The notes under the pieces were generated by a model. That model was not told where the DNA came from. It made no database searches and was given only the letters and a program-made list of their open reading frames with translations. Shown here piece after piece: positions 12,086-26,340 of a DNA stretch of 64,000 bases. The stretch is from assembly GCA_022829145.1 (NCBI GenBank), contig CM040741.1, positions 39,106,534-39,170,533 on the forward strand, written 5' to 3'. The stretch's first letter is position 1. The number at the start of each line of letters is the position of its first letter. The position numbers and the translations under genes were made by a program. The DNA comes from Albula goreensis (lineage: Eukaryota; Chordata; Actinopteri; Albuliformes; Albulidae).

Positions 12086-13618
12086 AATATTATATATTAT
12101 AATATTGATTAATGTTATCATTATTTTGTCTGCCTCCTGTTTATCTAAACCTTGGTGTGACTGGCTTTTATTCATTGCTTACCATCAGTGATAATAAGGA
12201 GGTTTTTATTGATAAGGCATTATGGCTTCAACTTCTGGGTTTGTACTCCTTCATTTGACTTGTATTTCCATAACTCTTAGCTTTACATAGCAGAGGTGCT
12301 GCTGTACATGCAATATAACAGTGTTTTTCTCTGGATTAAGAAAATGATTTATTTTCAATTTAAAATATCCGTGTAGAATTGTGAATATCAATGTCAGGAT
12401 TTGGGGACTTGTGTTTTATGTGGAGGGTATCACTTTTCTGATTTGTTAAAGTTTATTATGGGCTATACACATGGCTAAACAAACAAGAAGTGATCAACAA
12501 GAATATGATGACGGCTGCATTTGTAAAATTTGAGCTGCAAGTTCAAAGACCTGAAGTAACACTGCAGCAGCAAAGCACTTTAACACATACACAAACAGCA
12601 ACAAAGATTACCTTTGGGTCACATAAACCTCTTAGCAGACTGAGTATTTCTTTCAATATTACACACATGGTGTATGAAACACTGATGAAAACCCAAGGAT
12701 TATTTGGTGCATTATAAGTAGCAGAACTAGTCTCAGCTTTACACACTTAATGTACTTTTAGGGTGAATTTAAGATTTTGTACAAAATTGCATTTTAAAAA
12801 TAAAGTAATACAGCTTCAAAAATATATATATATAAATATATATGTGTGTGTGTGTGTTGAGATAAAAGGATGTTTTAACAACAAAGAAGAAGGCATAAAT
12901 TATGAATTACAATACAGCAAATAATGGTGAAGGATGTATACTTCAGCTTTGATATAAGGTTAAATATTAATGTCATCCATTTTTTAGAGTCTAATTCAAA
13001 TCAAAAATGGACTTATGTTGTGAAAAATGTGACCTAAAGCTTAATTTAATAATGGTATATGGCATTGGTCTGCAGTTCTGTGACATACATTCAAACGATT
13101 TGTATATTCTGTGCATAAAAAGCCATGAATAGAGATCACCCATGAAAATGCATTTTTTAAAAAAACCTAATTTCTTTAAATCCTTGCCTTTAGAGAATGC
13201 CAGGATTAACGAATACATTTTTCCTTCCAGTAGGAATAAATGTTTTCTAATCAATCCACAGAAAAGAGCCAAAAATACTTTGATTTACCTACTTTAGTGC
13301 TTTATTTCATGTGTACTGCAATTACTTACCCAGATTTCAAGATTTTGTCATTTAAAAAAAAAAATTGTCTGAGGGTCTGCAAAGATTCAGGGGTTTCAGC
13401 CAGCTCCAGACTTTGGAGTATGTAACCCAACGAGTTCAGTTTACTCAAATGACTTGAGGAACATGAATGACTTGACATGATTTCTTTGAATCATTTGAGT
13501 AAGACTGCTTAATCAGTTTAAGTTAATAGTTTTAAAGACTACAAGTAACTGTACTCAAATCAATCAGTTATGCCAAACCTTTAGTTGTTGGGTACAGCTG
13601 TGTGTGCATTTTGTAACG
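12086..13618. other. Non-coding stretch with AT palindrome and TA/TG repeat
   Basis: An AT palindrome (TTAATATTATATATTATAAT region) lies at 12086-12114, directly 3' of the Tc1 fragment. A compound (TA)n(TG)n microsatellite lies at 12822-12858. The 93-codon frame on the minus strand at 12991-13272 has no recognisable feature. Nothing else is supported. Confidence 0.5.
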
Positions 13619-13675
13619 CACACACACACACACACACACACACACGCCCACACACGCACACACACGCACACACAC
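13619..13675 (+). repeat. (CA)n microsatellite with CG interruptions
   Basis: CA dinucleotide tract interrupted by CGCC and CGCA units. The interruptions suggest an older, less mutable repeat than the pure tract near 20.4 kb. Confidence 0.95.
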
Positions 13676-15456
13676 ATTATAATAGTATAATAGTATCCAT
13701 GTATGGTGTGTTTATTAGATCATATTGAAATTCTTGTTCAAAGTTTTATTCTATGATTTGCATGTACAAAAAATGAGTGCCATTTAATGCAAAAAAGGAA
13801 TGCATATGCCAAAATGGTGCACTCATGTTGCATCCAGTTTATGGTCCACTGTTTTCAGAAAGCACAATGTGTCTCACCTGTGAGAAAAGACAAGCCTGAG
13901 CCAGGTGTATCGAGACAAATGTACATATTCATAAGGCTGAGTTGTACTGGACTGCCAAATTTAAAAGCACTTTGGCGAACAGGCTTTTTCTCATTGAGTG
14001 GCATTCATGCTTTTACACTGGCAAACAACAGTGGTCTTGGAGAGAAAATCTCAAACATACAAAAACTGGAGATGTAAATTAACGAATTAATTCAATATGG
14101 AGGTAATGCAAAATTACATACATCCATAAAACAAAACACCAAGCCATCTCCCAAAACATTTACATACCCAAGTGACTTTGAATATCCATAAAACTATATT
14201 TAGCTAAATCTATCAAAACCCCCATTTAAACACCTACACAAATTGTATAGACTTGCCCTCATACCTTCTTCAGATATCCTACATTTCCCTATACTCCTCT
14301 TCTATTTTTAAGCATAGCTATTTTGGGGGAAATGCACTCAAATTTCTGAATTATGGTATTTGTCAAAACCAGAAGTACTGCACGGGTTTGCAGGTGAAGC
14401 CCTGAGTGAGCTAATTGCCAATTGATTCTAAAATATTTTCTCACAACGGGAGTGAAAAATAAGTGTGCGTTTCTTACAGTTTCTTGCAAGGCTACATTCT
14501 CTCACATCTAGCAGCTGAATTCTTCAGAGGGCTAGTGCACTTATTACCCATATTTTATGTGTGAGAATAGTGGGAGTCAATTAATATCTTATGAATGATT
14601 CATCTTTAATTCAAATTGTATAATAGCTATTTTTATCAGTTGGAAAGTAATGTGATAATTTGCCAAAACCATCAAACAAACAAACAAACAAGATATGGAT
14701 TAATTTGCAGGCTGCTACATGGTAGACACCTCAAACTGCACTGGGCAAAGTTAGACATGTCATACTGCACTGCTTTAAGTTTATGAAAGTACTGTAAGAT
14801 ATTATTTCAGATACTACATTTCTGCCAGTATTTTTTTCCATGATATATGCATGTAAGAATCCCATCTACCCATAAAGTACTGGATTGAATGGCAGGAGTT
14901 TTATTGATGTGTTAATGTGTAAGTCAATACGCAAATTTGATTGTTATGATGCACACCAGCCTATTCACAAATCACTGCATAATAATGTCTTTGTTTGAGA
15001 TGAGTCTATCAAGGAACTTGGTTAGGTTGAGGCTGTAAAACTGCTGCTCCAAATGTTTTGATGTTTTTCAGCTATAAAGATAAGACAAATGTGAAGACAT
15101 CCATTCATTGTTTAGTTTGGAAGTTTGGAGCTTGATTGATGTGGGGGTGTCATGAATTGTTGAATTAATAGTGTCCTATGGAGAAGATTTTATTCCACAT
15201 TTTTTTCTTAATAGTGTGGATTTTTAGAGAAATTTATGATCTGTGTTGTGGTACTGTGTTATTGACAAACTGCTTCCAAATCATCTAACTTATTGATTGT
15301 TGGAAACATACCATACATGGACAGAATATAGGCCCTGATTCCAAATGAATAGTCAATCTGAAGGAACACTTATCAGTGTATTGAGAAATATTAAACATGA
15401 GTTGGTTACCTGTCTTTTCATAGTCCCCTAAACAATTGTTATTTATGAAGTAAATA
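13676..15456. other. Non-coding stretch, nothing recognised
   Basis: AT-rich. Contains a short (AAAC)n run at 14673-14691. The 96-codon frame at 13787-14077 has no recognisable domain. No transposon ends found. Confidence 0.5.
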
Positions 15457-15600
15457 CGAGGTGTGGCTTTTGAATAATGAGACTAATACTCAAGAAAATC
15501 ACTTCTACTTCAAGCGATGCACAACACCACATGGTTCACACATGCCTGCTGTGGTTCGACTTACATAAGCTCAGTCTCGTTATTTAATAGCTACATCTTG
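15457..15600. mobile_element. Mariner-type MITE (144 bp)
   Basis: The first 28 bases (starting CGAGGTGTGGCTTTTG) and the last 28 bases (ending AGCTACATCTTG) are imperfect inverted repeats agreeing at 22 of 28 positions. Five of the six differences are transitions. A TA precedes the left end, as expected for a mariner target site, while the right flank reads TC, so one half of the TA duplication seems mutated. The interior has no transposase and is too short for one. Assignment to mariner rests on the TIR style and the TA. Confidence 0.55.
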
Positions 15601-16059
15601 TCTGTGTTTGAAAATGGGTATTAGTTACTACCTCCAGGTAAATACAACGTAAATACTTAGAAACACCTCTGCTATCAACCATCAGTTCAAGTAAATACTG
15701 TGGTACTCACATTTTAATTAATTGTTCTTCCACAGTAATGGTTCACTGGTATACCCATTTGTAACTGGTTTACGAGTTCAGCATGTGATAAGAACCATCT
15801 ACGGACATCTATGTTATTACCAGATCTTTACCAAATCCTCCATAAGGTGCCATTTGCTTTTCCATACAATGAAAACAAACTTGTACCATGTAGTATGTAA
15901 GTGGAACCAATGTTTATGTTATTACTTTATAATTCTATGGTATTATGAGCTCTTTACCACAATAGGGTCTAAAAGGCTGAGAACACTAGTGGAAGTGTAT
16001 TCTTTTATAATGTAGTACGAAATGTCTTATTACAGATTATAACAATACGATTTATGAGA
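15601..16059. other. Non-coding stretch, nothing recognised
   Basis: A 97-codon open frame lies at 15722-16015 on the plus strand in AT-rich DNA. It shows no domain, repeat or membrane-protein pattern that I recognise, so I treat it as chance. Confidence 0.5.
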
Positions 16060-16255
16060 GAAGTTGAATCTTTGAAAAATGTACATGAATTTCAGAGTGT
16101 CTTAGTTTTTGGTATTTCCTCCTTTTGCTTTTATGACAGCTGGCATGGACTCCACAGGTTTGTGCAAAACTTGATGATCCATGTTATGCCATGGTCTTTA
16201 AGCGTCCAAAAGCTTTCTTGGCATTTAAGTGCCCCCATAAGTGTTTGATGGGGTT
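16060..16255. mobile_element. Possible Tc1-like terminal-region remnant
   Basis: The phrase TCCTTTTGCTTTTATGACAG (16121-16140), followed by GGCATGGACTCCACAGG (16143-16159), resembles non-coding terminal regions of fish Tc1-type elements, in which 'ccttttgc...atgacagc' wording is common. No terminal repeat or transposase was found next to it. This is resemblance from memory of such repeats, not a computed match. Confidence 0.3.
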
Positions 16256-19200
16256 TGACCTATTGTAAAAAGGAGGTAATGTGGTCAATGTCACAAATTT
16301 GCTTAAATATGACCCAGAAATAGTGCAGAATTTTAAATATTTTGTATTTAAATTTCTGTAATAAACATTTATTAAAGGTCATATCTTGTTTATGTAGGTT
16401 CTACAATATTACCATGTAAAACATTCATTTTTATTCAGTTTTCCACGATATGACAACAGCGATTATAGAAATTAAGACAGCTGTGTTCCTCTCCATTTAA
16501 GTTACTCCAGACTCTGGCTTACTCTGCTTATACAATGATGAACCTGTCGAAGTCCTCTGGACAGTGTACAACAAGACAAATCATGAAATAATAAAAAAAA
16601 CATTAACAATTTATTAGATTAATCCTGGTATATAAAAAAGAAAAACAGTGAGCCTTCCATCTCCCCAATACCCACTTAACATCAGGTCAGACTTTCATGT
16701 TAAACAGAAAAAATAGCTGGCACAAGAAGGAGTTTGCAGGTTATTTTTAAAGTATTGTCTCCATTATCTCACAATGAATTAGCCATTTTAGGTTTATTAG
16801 CAGTTTGAGTAGGAACTGCAGATCTGCTAGTAAAAAGATGAGTAAAAAGCAGAAGTGCCACCATGTTCTTAGTTTCTACCTGTGGATTAAAATAGGTGGT
16901 TTCACTAATTGGCACATCTGCCTGCCTCTCTGAGGGTGTGGTTTTCCACCTCTGATATGAGGTTTCAGAGAAATGATTGGATGGGTATTTATAAAGCAGG
17001 GTTCCTCCAATGATTTTCAGGTTCAGCTCTGAAAAAGTATGAACTAGCAGTATATATTTGCACAGATGGTGTGTTTAAAGTGTTCTGGAGTCGTGGTTTT
17101 ACTAGGACAATAAGCTTGGACCCATAAGTATTGTTAGTATCCACATGTTTTTCATAATCGGCATTTATTATCCCCCATATCCTGTTTGAATCTCCCCTGT
17201 ATAAGCAAGGTTTGCTCAAAAGTATCTCATATGAATGCAGTGTTCTCCAGGATGTGCTGAAAATCTGTTATGTTTCTGTCACAAATTCTCTTAACTCATC
17301 AGAAGGACAAATCTTTCTTGTTCTGAATGCATCTCCAGAAAGAGTTGATTGAAATTGACTGTTAGAAAAATCCCCCGTAGTGTGCCATTTATGTCTTTGC
17401 CATTAGCTTCGATTTTGGAGACATAAACGGTGTAAGAATCAGTCCCAAATTGTCTAACCTGTTATGGGATTCAATCAGTAGTGGAAATATGCCTGTAAAT
17501 GGATGCTTTTTAAGTATTCACGAGACAGGTAAGACCAAATAAGTTTAACAGAAAATAACCATCTTCTGTCAGTTAAAACAAGGATATTTAGTGTCAGCAT
17601 CCCATGGGTTCTGCCAGGGTCATATGTGATGATCAGGAGAGCTATGGAGGGAATACATGAAGGACATTGTTAGGAATGACATAACAGGACAGTGGCCATT
17701 TCTTATGAGATTGTATGGTGGCCTTGTTTGATGGTGGTGTAGGGGGTGGGTTAGGGTTATACAGAGGTGCCTGATGGGAAGTTAATGAGGCCTACACAAC
17801 CAGCTCACACAAAGCTACTATTGATTCCATATTCATCACAGAACTGACACAATAATAATGAGCCAAACACACCATGTTTGTGCAAAGCTTTTTTTTTTCC
17901 AGAGAAAACTGAAGCTGGGTCAGGTGTATTTTCCTCTGAAATCTGACAACAACAAAGGTGTGAGGTATGATGTTTGCACTGTAACAATGGAGCGCTAAGT
18001 TCAATCACACACCGAACGCAAGCTAACGAATGATTAGCTCCTTTGCAGGTTACAAACAAAAAAAACCCTAGGAGTGAATAAGATGAAATACATCACTCAA
18101 ATGAGGCAGAAGTGCTTACTGAAGTAACTGAGAGTGACAGCAGGAAGCTGCTGCCATGGATGATCTGCAGGGTAGTTTATTAGCTGAATGCAAAATTCTT
18201 AAATGTATCACAACAGACGATCTACCCAGTCACTGGAAAACAGTTTAGATGGGTGAGCATGAAATAATCCTGGTATTAAGTTGATGTGTGAAAAACAATG
18301 CAATGTTATCACATTGTGAGATGAAGTTAGGGTGCAATGAGACCTTGAAAAGACTCCCTGAGAAATTACATCAAGCCACAACCTGAGCATTCTAAAGATT
18401 TTTAGCCTCCCTTAGCTTAATATTTCTAATTCCTCATGTATTTTCCTCTTTGCATATCAATGCTGAGAGTAAAAGAGTCAGCGGAGAGAAAACTCTAATG
18501 CCAATAGGTATGAATCTTAATGGGTGTAGACTAAACGAAACTAAGCCAGAGTGATCATACTTTCCTTATATCAGTTAAATAAATGCAAATCTATAGACCA
18601 CATTCACATTGCTTATTAAAAATACGCTGTATCTGCCGCCCTTAAGAGGAAACAAGCTAACTGCAGAATATTAGAGAGGATATTTGGGGTGCTTTAAAAT
18701 GCTTTAACACCAAAAGCTACATCCAGAATGTTTCATTATTTATGGTACACAAAGCCTTGTTAAATTCTGCAAAATTATAACTGCACTGGTGGCTAATAAT
18801 TCATATGGTGTCATGCACTCACAAAATTGTAAAACAGGAAAGTGAATTTGAATGTATAACTTCAAGTACAGATTTGATTCCAGCCACCCTCTAACATTTT
18901 GAACTACCTCTAGAGGCGATTATCCCACAAATGCCTCCGAGGATTATAGATATTTTTTCCTCTTTTCAGGTGTATAGCAGTTGTGTGGCCGGGAAAATGG
19001 TTCAACTGAACAAAATGTTCTATGGACAAGCACAATCATATGGTGAAATAATGACAATTCTTGTGATAGAAATTTTGTGATGAGCTGGACGTGTGTTTTA
19101 GAAACCTGAGTGAAAAGCCAAATTCACAGTCCCAGCACTTTCTATTTTCGGTCTCAGTTGTTCAGCAAGTTTTAAATGCCAGAATCCTGACAGGCAGGCT

Positions 19201-19599
19201 AACATTTTCAGCAAACACTTGTCAAATCCCACCATTATAGCTTAAAAATCCCAGCTGATTGGTTGATTGTTTATTTTTTTCTTAAACCGATATCAGGCTC
19301 TTCTAACGTAAATCATGTTTTGTAGTTTACGCGGCAAGTAAAAATGGTGAATACATTAGAAAATGTACACGGCTGTAGCGAGCTCACTGTTGGAACACAT
19401 CAACTAAGTAATATGGGAATTCTGATGAGTTTATTTATTGAAATGTATGGTGCCACTGGCCGTTATCCTTGAATACCTTGATGTTGAGGTGACAAATGAA
19501 GTTTTGTTGGGCATGTCCTGTCCCCTGAAGTAACACCTGTGAAAGTATACTGTGTAACCTATGAAATCATTGACCTTTTTTGTAGATCAGGTAGGCTTC
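16256..19599. other. Non-coding stretch, nothing recognised
   Basis: Mostly unique AT-rich DNA. A G-rich patch at about 17729-17758 includes GGGGGTGGGTTAGGG but lacks four clean G-runs. Short open frames (up to 84 codons, minus strand, 17805-18059) have no recognisable features. Confidence 0.5.
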
Positions 19600-19900
19600 C
19601 TATCTGAAGAGCTTCCAATTCTTGATTAATGTGAGCAGGATTTTTAATCAGTGTAAGGATAAGTGCCAAATTAGTCGAGGCACTCTGCTACGGCTATCGC
19701 AACATGCAACACGTCTTGAAAAACAGGAAGTGCAGGCAAAAATGTGTGCTGGCGCCAAACCTCAAAGAGGATCTTTAATAGAGGGATTTGCCTGGAAAAT
19801 CTTACAGTTGCTCTTGGCCTCCTTCCTCCGGGCTTCCCTCCTCAGTACTGATGTTCTGAGTCCTTATTTCAAAGAAAGAGAACATTTGATCCTTCTACTT
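19600..19900. promoter_or_regulatory. Candidate conserved non-coding block
   Basis: Balanced base composition, no simple repeats and no mobile-element traits, with homeodomain-type ATTAAT cores. A 93-codon open frame (19622-19903, plus strand) crosses it without any recognisable domain, which fits chance. It is listed only because it contrasts with the AT-rich flanks. Confidence 0.2.
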
Positions 19901-20444
19901 TGAAAGAGGTGTAAAGGGACATTGCCATGTGAGAATTCTAAAGAGGCACTGCACAGCAGTTTGAGAGCAATGTCAAGGTTTATTGGAATGTTACTTCCTC
20001 TTGACACAAAACCTGTCCGTGGCCTTCTCCATCAATTCATTCCTGCATGGACTCATCAGTATTCAAAATCAGTGTACTGAAAATCCCAGTAAATTAGCCA
20101 GTCAATTTAGGTCTACTTAAAAAAGGCTCAACATTTCTGAAACACGAATGCAAAAAGCATGGAACATCCCATTAACACGTCTATCCTTGCCCTCCGACCC
20201 AACGGCACATCCCTGTAAATTTTCCAACATAATTAGCAGACCCTTATATTTTCTGCATTTAAAAGTGAAAACATCTGCAGTTTACATTCCAGACATTCAC
20301 GGTGGAGAAAGAGTATATTCAAAGCTTATTGGTGTGCAATTTCAGTGACAGTTGCTTTGAATAAGAGAAAAAAATTCCTTTTGGTCTTGCAATTAGATAA
20401 ATTAATTCACTTGAATAGCCATATTTCTTAAAATGATATGAATG

Positions 20445-20445
<1 letters not shown>
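19901..20445. other. Non-coding stretch, nothing recognised
   Basis: Unique-looking sequence up to the CA microsatellite. No supported feature. Confidence 0.5.

Positions 20446-20517
<72 letters not shown>
20446..20517 (+). repeat. (CA)36 microsatellite
   Basis: Seventy-two bases of perfect CA dinucleotide, 36 units. The purity suggests recent expansion and length polymorphism. The valine-cysteine-rich frame read on the minus strand is an artefact of the repeat. Confidence 0.98.
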
Positions 20518-20519
<2 letters not shown>

Positions 20520-23500
20520 TTTAGTTTTCATAAATTACCACAATTTAAAGCAAATAACCTAGTTTTTTTTCCTTCTTCCTTTGTTTCCTAACTAGCTAGT
20601 TAGACAGCTAAGCTTGGTAGGTTTGTCTAACTTGCCACCAAATGCACATTACATCCTAGGATAACATTCTATTCTATGAGTAAGGATTAGGATACTTTCC
20701 ATTTTAAGATACACAGTACATGCCAGTATGTGAGGGCTCTCAATTTTGGAAAAATATGATAGTGAAGTAAAATCTAAAAGTGTTGCAGAACTCCAGCACA
20801 CAATTTTATACATTCTAGGCATTGTTACAATATTTTGTATTTCATGGATTTTTACCTTGTTCATACTAATTAGTTATGGTTAATTTTTATTTGTAAATGA
20901 AAAAATCATATCTAATTTTTTTTTATTTATATGATTAAGCTCTGTAGATATTTATAAGTGAACTTTCATTTTGAAAATGTTTTGTTTTTAAGCCAACAAA
21001 TATGTTTTAAATATGTCTGTGGTAGAGTGTAATACATTATATACTCACTTCTTCATTCATACTGTAATTTCTTTACTGTTTTATTATCCTCAATAAAAGT
21101 AACTCTTTAATAGTTTATATTCAAGAGAACATTAGCGATCAATGTGAGAATTCAGATACAAGAAAAACACTTTTGTATTAATGTTGAAACTGAAGTTCTC
21201 TGAAATGAGAATCATGGTAATAGAAGGGAAACAGCACTTGAACAAGTGCACAAGTACCCTATCTTTTCGATGTACTGTTTTTCAAGTACGCATGTACGTC
21301 ATCACACAGAAATACCCTCTTCTCAGAAATACTTCAGTGCCAACACAGTCTGCTTATTAAAGTAGTTCAGAATGAAGAGAAGAAGTGATTATAGAGAAAC
21401 TGCCTGAGATTAAAGCCAATAGTTATGGTCAATTTCATTTTATTGCACATGGTTTCCTGGCCACATAGGCAGTCATATTTTAAAAATTTCCATTTTATAA
21501 AAGCATTTTTTTTAGATTGAGCAAAACTCCAATCCAAATTATTGGGATTGCAGTCCTGTTGTTTGTAATGGAATTTGAAGAGTAATTTAAACACTTCACA
21601 AACAAACACTTACATGTTCAGTTAAAATGCAAAAGAGACAAAAGTGCTGTTAAAACTGGAAAATATGAAATCCCTTAAAATACATTTATGCATTTTAATT
21701 TTACAGCATCAAACAAGTTATAACAAAATAAGTAGTCACAAAACTATAGTATACACTATGCTGTCAGGAGACAATGGAAACATCAACATGAATACTGACT
21801 CAACATACAGGACAACTCTGACGAGTCTTCTCTCACACTGATAGTGATACTACCTGTTTTAATCCATCACCCTCACCTCCTCAATGAGTTTATTTCTTTT
21901 AAATTTTATTTTTGGAAATTATCCATATGATAGAATGATATACTGACCTTTCTATGTGCAATACATTTTTATAAAAATACCTCTTTTCTGGATCAATTAT
22001 CTGAACAAAATGCATTTATTATTTTATACAAAGTGAGGAACAAGAATTGTAACTCACAGTTGTGCAATGAGCTATAAAATGGATTTATAGATCCTATATA
22101 CAATGGTGTAATTGGTACATGGCAAAATATATTACACTTTTAATTGTAACTTTTTCAGTCATGTGGGCCATATTTTGTCATTCCATGATGGTACTGTATT
22201 CATTATTATTTTTTGCCTTTTCTGCCTGTAGGCATTGGCATAGATGAGCTAATCCATACTCATCTCAGCATACAAACACCACATGCATGTTAGTTATCTG
22301 TATAGCTTGTGCCCTACATCCAAGAATACACTATGGAGTAAAGTAAAAAAAAAAGGATAAAACTGAAATATCAGACAAGTTTGATGTACATGTCCCATAA
22401 TACATCTTTGCCCATGAATTTTGTGCTCTTTAAGTATTCTTTAAATATCGCATGCTCAATAAAGTACCGCTTACAAACTGAAACTATAATTAATTTATAA
22501 TTACATATTGTGGTTACATTGCAACAGGCTATGAACCACAGCCTGGCCATTATAAAAACAAGTCATGCACTGGGTACACTGCAGATATCTATAATACATG
22601 GATGTTCCATGAACTGCATGAAATAACTAGAGCACCTTCCATGAAAAGAATGCATTGGTGAATACACCATGCTGGAGTGCTGATTAGCTATTAATTTGCT
22701 AGCAGCATATGGGGAAAACTGCCTGAAGCAGGAGTTTCACTGTTCAGAGTTGTCTAAGTGAGAAACTATGCCTGGGGGATGTTGGAGCACCAACAATTCA
22801 GGAATTCAGGATTTCCTAAGATCCCACAGGAGTAACAAATCTGACTGAATCACAATGGAGACAGAGGGAGAAAAAAAAACAAAACAAAACATCACTGTGG
22901 TCATATTGAACATTGTGACAGAGAAGGGGCCTGTAACATACGCTGAAAACGGATCAGGTGTGCAAAGGTCTAGAGCATTGCCATTTCATTCCAACCCAAA
23001 CTGTTGAGGAACTGAAAATACCAAATATAATAAGGAGGCAAAAGAAAATAAAAGCCAAGCCCAGCCAATTTTCCCAGTCAAGAATTGGAGTCCCCAAGGG
23101 AAAGATATACAGAAAGTTTGTCTGGGAGACTTCGAGGCCACAGCAGTCTTTTCATAACGCAGAAGAACAGCCAGCTGAATAAAAATGAGAGCACGGACTC
23201 CCTAGGAAGCAGAAACACAAGCTTCTGTTGGATGAGAACCAACTGAACCAACTTCATCAGTCCGCCGCGCCACTACTGGAAGTAAGCTCACGCATAACAC
23301 ACATCACCTGTATCAGTACAGTGCTGGATTCAAATGTCAGAAGCCAAGAAGAAATGTTTATGTTGAGTCAGACCCTGAATATAACTTTTGGGCAGTGACT
23401 ATGTGGTGCAGTACCTTGATACTGGAGATGTGTCACACTCCATTTGGGCCTACAATTAAAATGTCTTTGCAATGAAATATTCCCCCTCCAGCAGTATCCC

Positions 23501-26039
23501 TCTATGACAGAGAGTTACTGATTCAAAGCAATAGCACTCTGCTATGCTGTCACTTGAGTCTCACAATAACCATAGCCGTAATATAATGTCCTCTATCACT
23601 GTTTATGCATGGAGGCACACTCAAACGTGCAGATCCTGAATTTCATTATGCTCCTGTAAACATACCTTGGTTTCCTGTCTCATTGCTGATAAGTTACTAT
23701 TGGTATTCCCTGCCCCAAGAGTGTACAGCCTTCACCACGTTCTATGCCTGTCTCTTTCACCCAGTAGAGAAGAGGAAGCTACTTCACTAATCCATACTCA
23801 TCCATACCTCCTGTCTTTCTGGGTATAGGTATCCAAAAATGCTGAGAATATGACCCCTGGCCATCTTGGCCTTCATTACCACAAAATGCATTCAAAAACT
23901 GCATACTCTCTCATTTAGTAATTTACTAGTTAAGAATTTTTTTTAAAAAAATGCTGTGACAAAACAAGGATAAATCAGTAAAGGAAATACATTTGGGGTT
24001 TTTTTCAGTCGTCTGTAGCTATCCCTTGCAAACTGTGAAACGTTACACTTTGGAAATGAATGCTGAGATCCTATCAATGTACCTTTGTCTCAGTAAGGAC
24101 ATATGTTATTCAAAACAGGCTTTATGTTACAGCATAGGTTTCTTTCAGTGTTATGCGTTTTCCCAGAAAGGAACAATCATGTCCTTTAGACCCTTTTCAT
24201 TCTAAAACTAAACAACATATAACCTTCAAAAGATTCATGTACATAGTGATGAAATTACATATGCCCTGAAGAGACTAAGGTTTCTGGCCCTTAGCTCTAG
24301 CATTAATCTTCTGCTATATGGAAATGGGATGCTTAATGTATGTCCATATGTTTCCACAGCAAAGGAAGATATTTGACATTTGCATTACTTTGGTCTGGGC
24401 TTTTAGTCGACATTGTTATCCTGAGAGAATTATAGAAAAGTGGAACCGTAGCCATTTCATATCCATCTCGTATCAGTCATTAGCAGCATACACAGCATCC
24501 TATTGGTCAGATTGCATAACAAAACAGTTTTTGCTACATATAAGGCCCCAGAATTGATGTTTTATTGTGTGCTACTGATTATGTGGGTGGAACCTTCAAT
24601 TTATACTCATTTATCATTTTTAATCCTAATTTACAGCACTTGAAACAATGGCTCAGGTTATTTTATATATTGCAGATAACTACATATTCATATAAACTGA
24701 AGTTACTGTGTCTTGGCCAGGTTCAGGAATTTTATTTTTAATGTGAATACTGTGCATGCAGGGATTTTATCCATTTCTACCTGATAGGAATAATTTCTTG
24801 GCACCTTTTCAGTCAGAAAATGTATTGTAATGTAATTCTCCATGAATGTTTCTGAACTTAACTTGTGCATTAAAGCTGCAGGAGAAACAGAACTAGAATT
24901 ATGTCCCTTAAGAAAAAAAATCCTCCCTTCCGAATGTGTTAAATTGTCCTCGTACAGCCTACTGAGGTGAGAGAAGACAGCGTAGTCTTCAGTGTGAAGT
25001 GGTGACATGCCTGAGATTGCCAGTTAACCAGAACATGAGGGAGAGAGTATTCTTGAGAGAGATTTGATTTAAATTTCCAATTTGTAAATGTAGGTGTTGA
25101 ACTGTTTTTGCAATTTGTATTTATATTGGTATTTATCTAAGCTTAATTAGATCAAGTTCGCTAGCCAGCCTTTGTTAGCCAGCTAGCAAAATCAGTTGTC
25201 ATATGTCTGTGATGGCAAGCTCTGCTTCCTAACAGTATGTAACACAAACCACAATGTTATTACATTGTCCAGTCCAGACTGACTCTTATTAGCTAGTATT
25301 CTTTGAGCAGCTGGCTCTGACTCTGTATGTCACAATTACAGTCTCTTCTCTTTGATTAAGGTTACAGTTTCACAGGCTTATGTTGCTTATTGATGATGTC
25401 TTCTCAGGGCACCTCCTTTGATGCAGGTGAGAGTCATGCAAGAGAGTTGCAATACTTTATAGGACCTTAAATGGTGTCCGACCTCAACCCCACATTTGGA
25501 CTCAAGGTTATGCAACCACTCTAGTTAGCACGTGAACTCATTATTTAAACTCGCCTATTTGACTGTGTCAGTGTACGTACTACTGTCCTGATATAGATAA
25601 CGTAACGTGTGTGGTTCTGGGGCTTCGGTATGTAGATGTGACTTTTCAACAGCTACATGATTTCGACTTCCATTTTGCCTCTCCTCTTTCTCTCACAGTT
25701 GATTAACAACTTTAAAAGCTCCTGTAAAGTCCCTCTAGCCCACCCCCTCCTAACAACCACATGCTCACCCCATCTCCAAGAGCTGTGGAAGGAAATCAGC
25801 ATGGTGTGGAGTACTCATCTTCTCCATGACTTCAAAGGGGGAGAGATTCCTGCTGACTTGAATCAGTGGGAAGGCTGAGCGTTTTCTGGATGTGCTGGAT
25901 TGTCAATGACTCTCTAACAGTGTGGCTCTTGGGTGCCTTTCTGTCTGTCGATCCTACCTCTGGATCTAAGGTTGCTCCTGGTCTCAAGCTGCAGCGCTTC
26001 AGCTGTCTTTGCTGAACTGTCATGCTTTCATCCTCTCAT
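20518..26039. other. Long non-coding stretch, nothing recognised
   Basis: Over 5 kb of AT-rich DNA without a recognisable transposon terminus, retroposon tail or exon. Open frames reach 101 codons (minus strand, 24703-25008) and none shows a family signature. GCTAGC-type short words recur near 25160-25190 and look like chance. Confidence 0.5.
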
Positions 26040-26340
26040 TAAAACCATTGCCAAGGAACAGAGATAATTTTCTCCATAGCCATCATGGTTCGATGACAAC
26101 ATCTTTTGAGAAATTACATTTAAGAGAAGCATTCATTTTCAACTAAATGTTTTGCATCCAGGCTTTCATAACTTCCAGGCCTTACCTAATAAAAGTAGAG
26201 GTCCAGGGTGCTAATGCTACCCTTGTTACAAGGTGCATTTATTTTTTTCCTAATTAATTTCTCAGTCATGTCATGACATTTCATTGATAACCAAATAAGA
26301 CTCCAACATGGCCATGTTTGGAGTCTATTAAACCTATATT
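26040..26340. promoter_or_regulatory. Candidate conserved non-coding block
   Basis: Contains TAATTAATTT near 26252-26261, short palindromes such as CATGTCATGACATTTC, and no repeat features. It is listed as a candidate regulatory block from composition alone. Confidence 0.2.

Noticed and set aside
17729..17758. Interstitial telomere repeat or G-quadruplex
   Set aside because: Only about one and a half TTAGGG units, and not four clean runs of three G.
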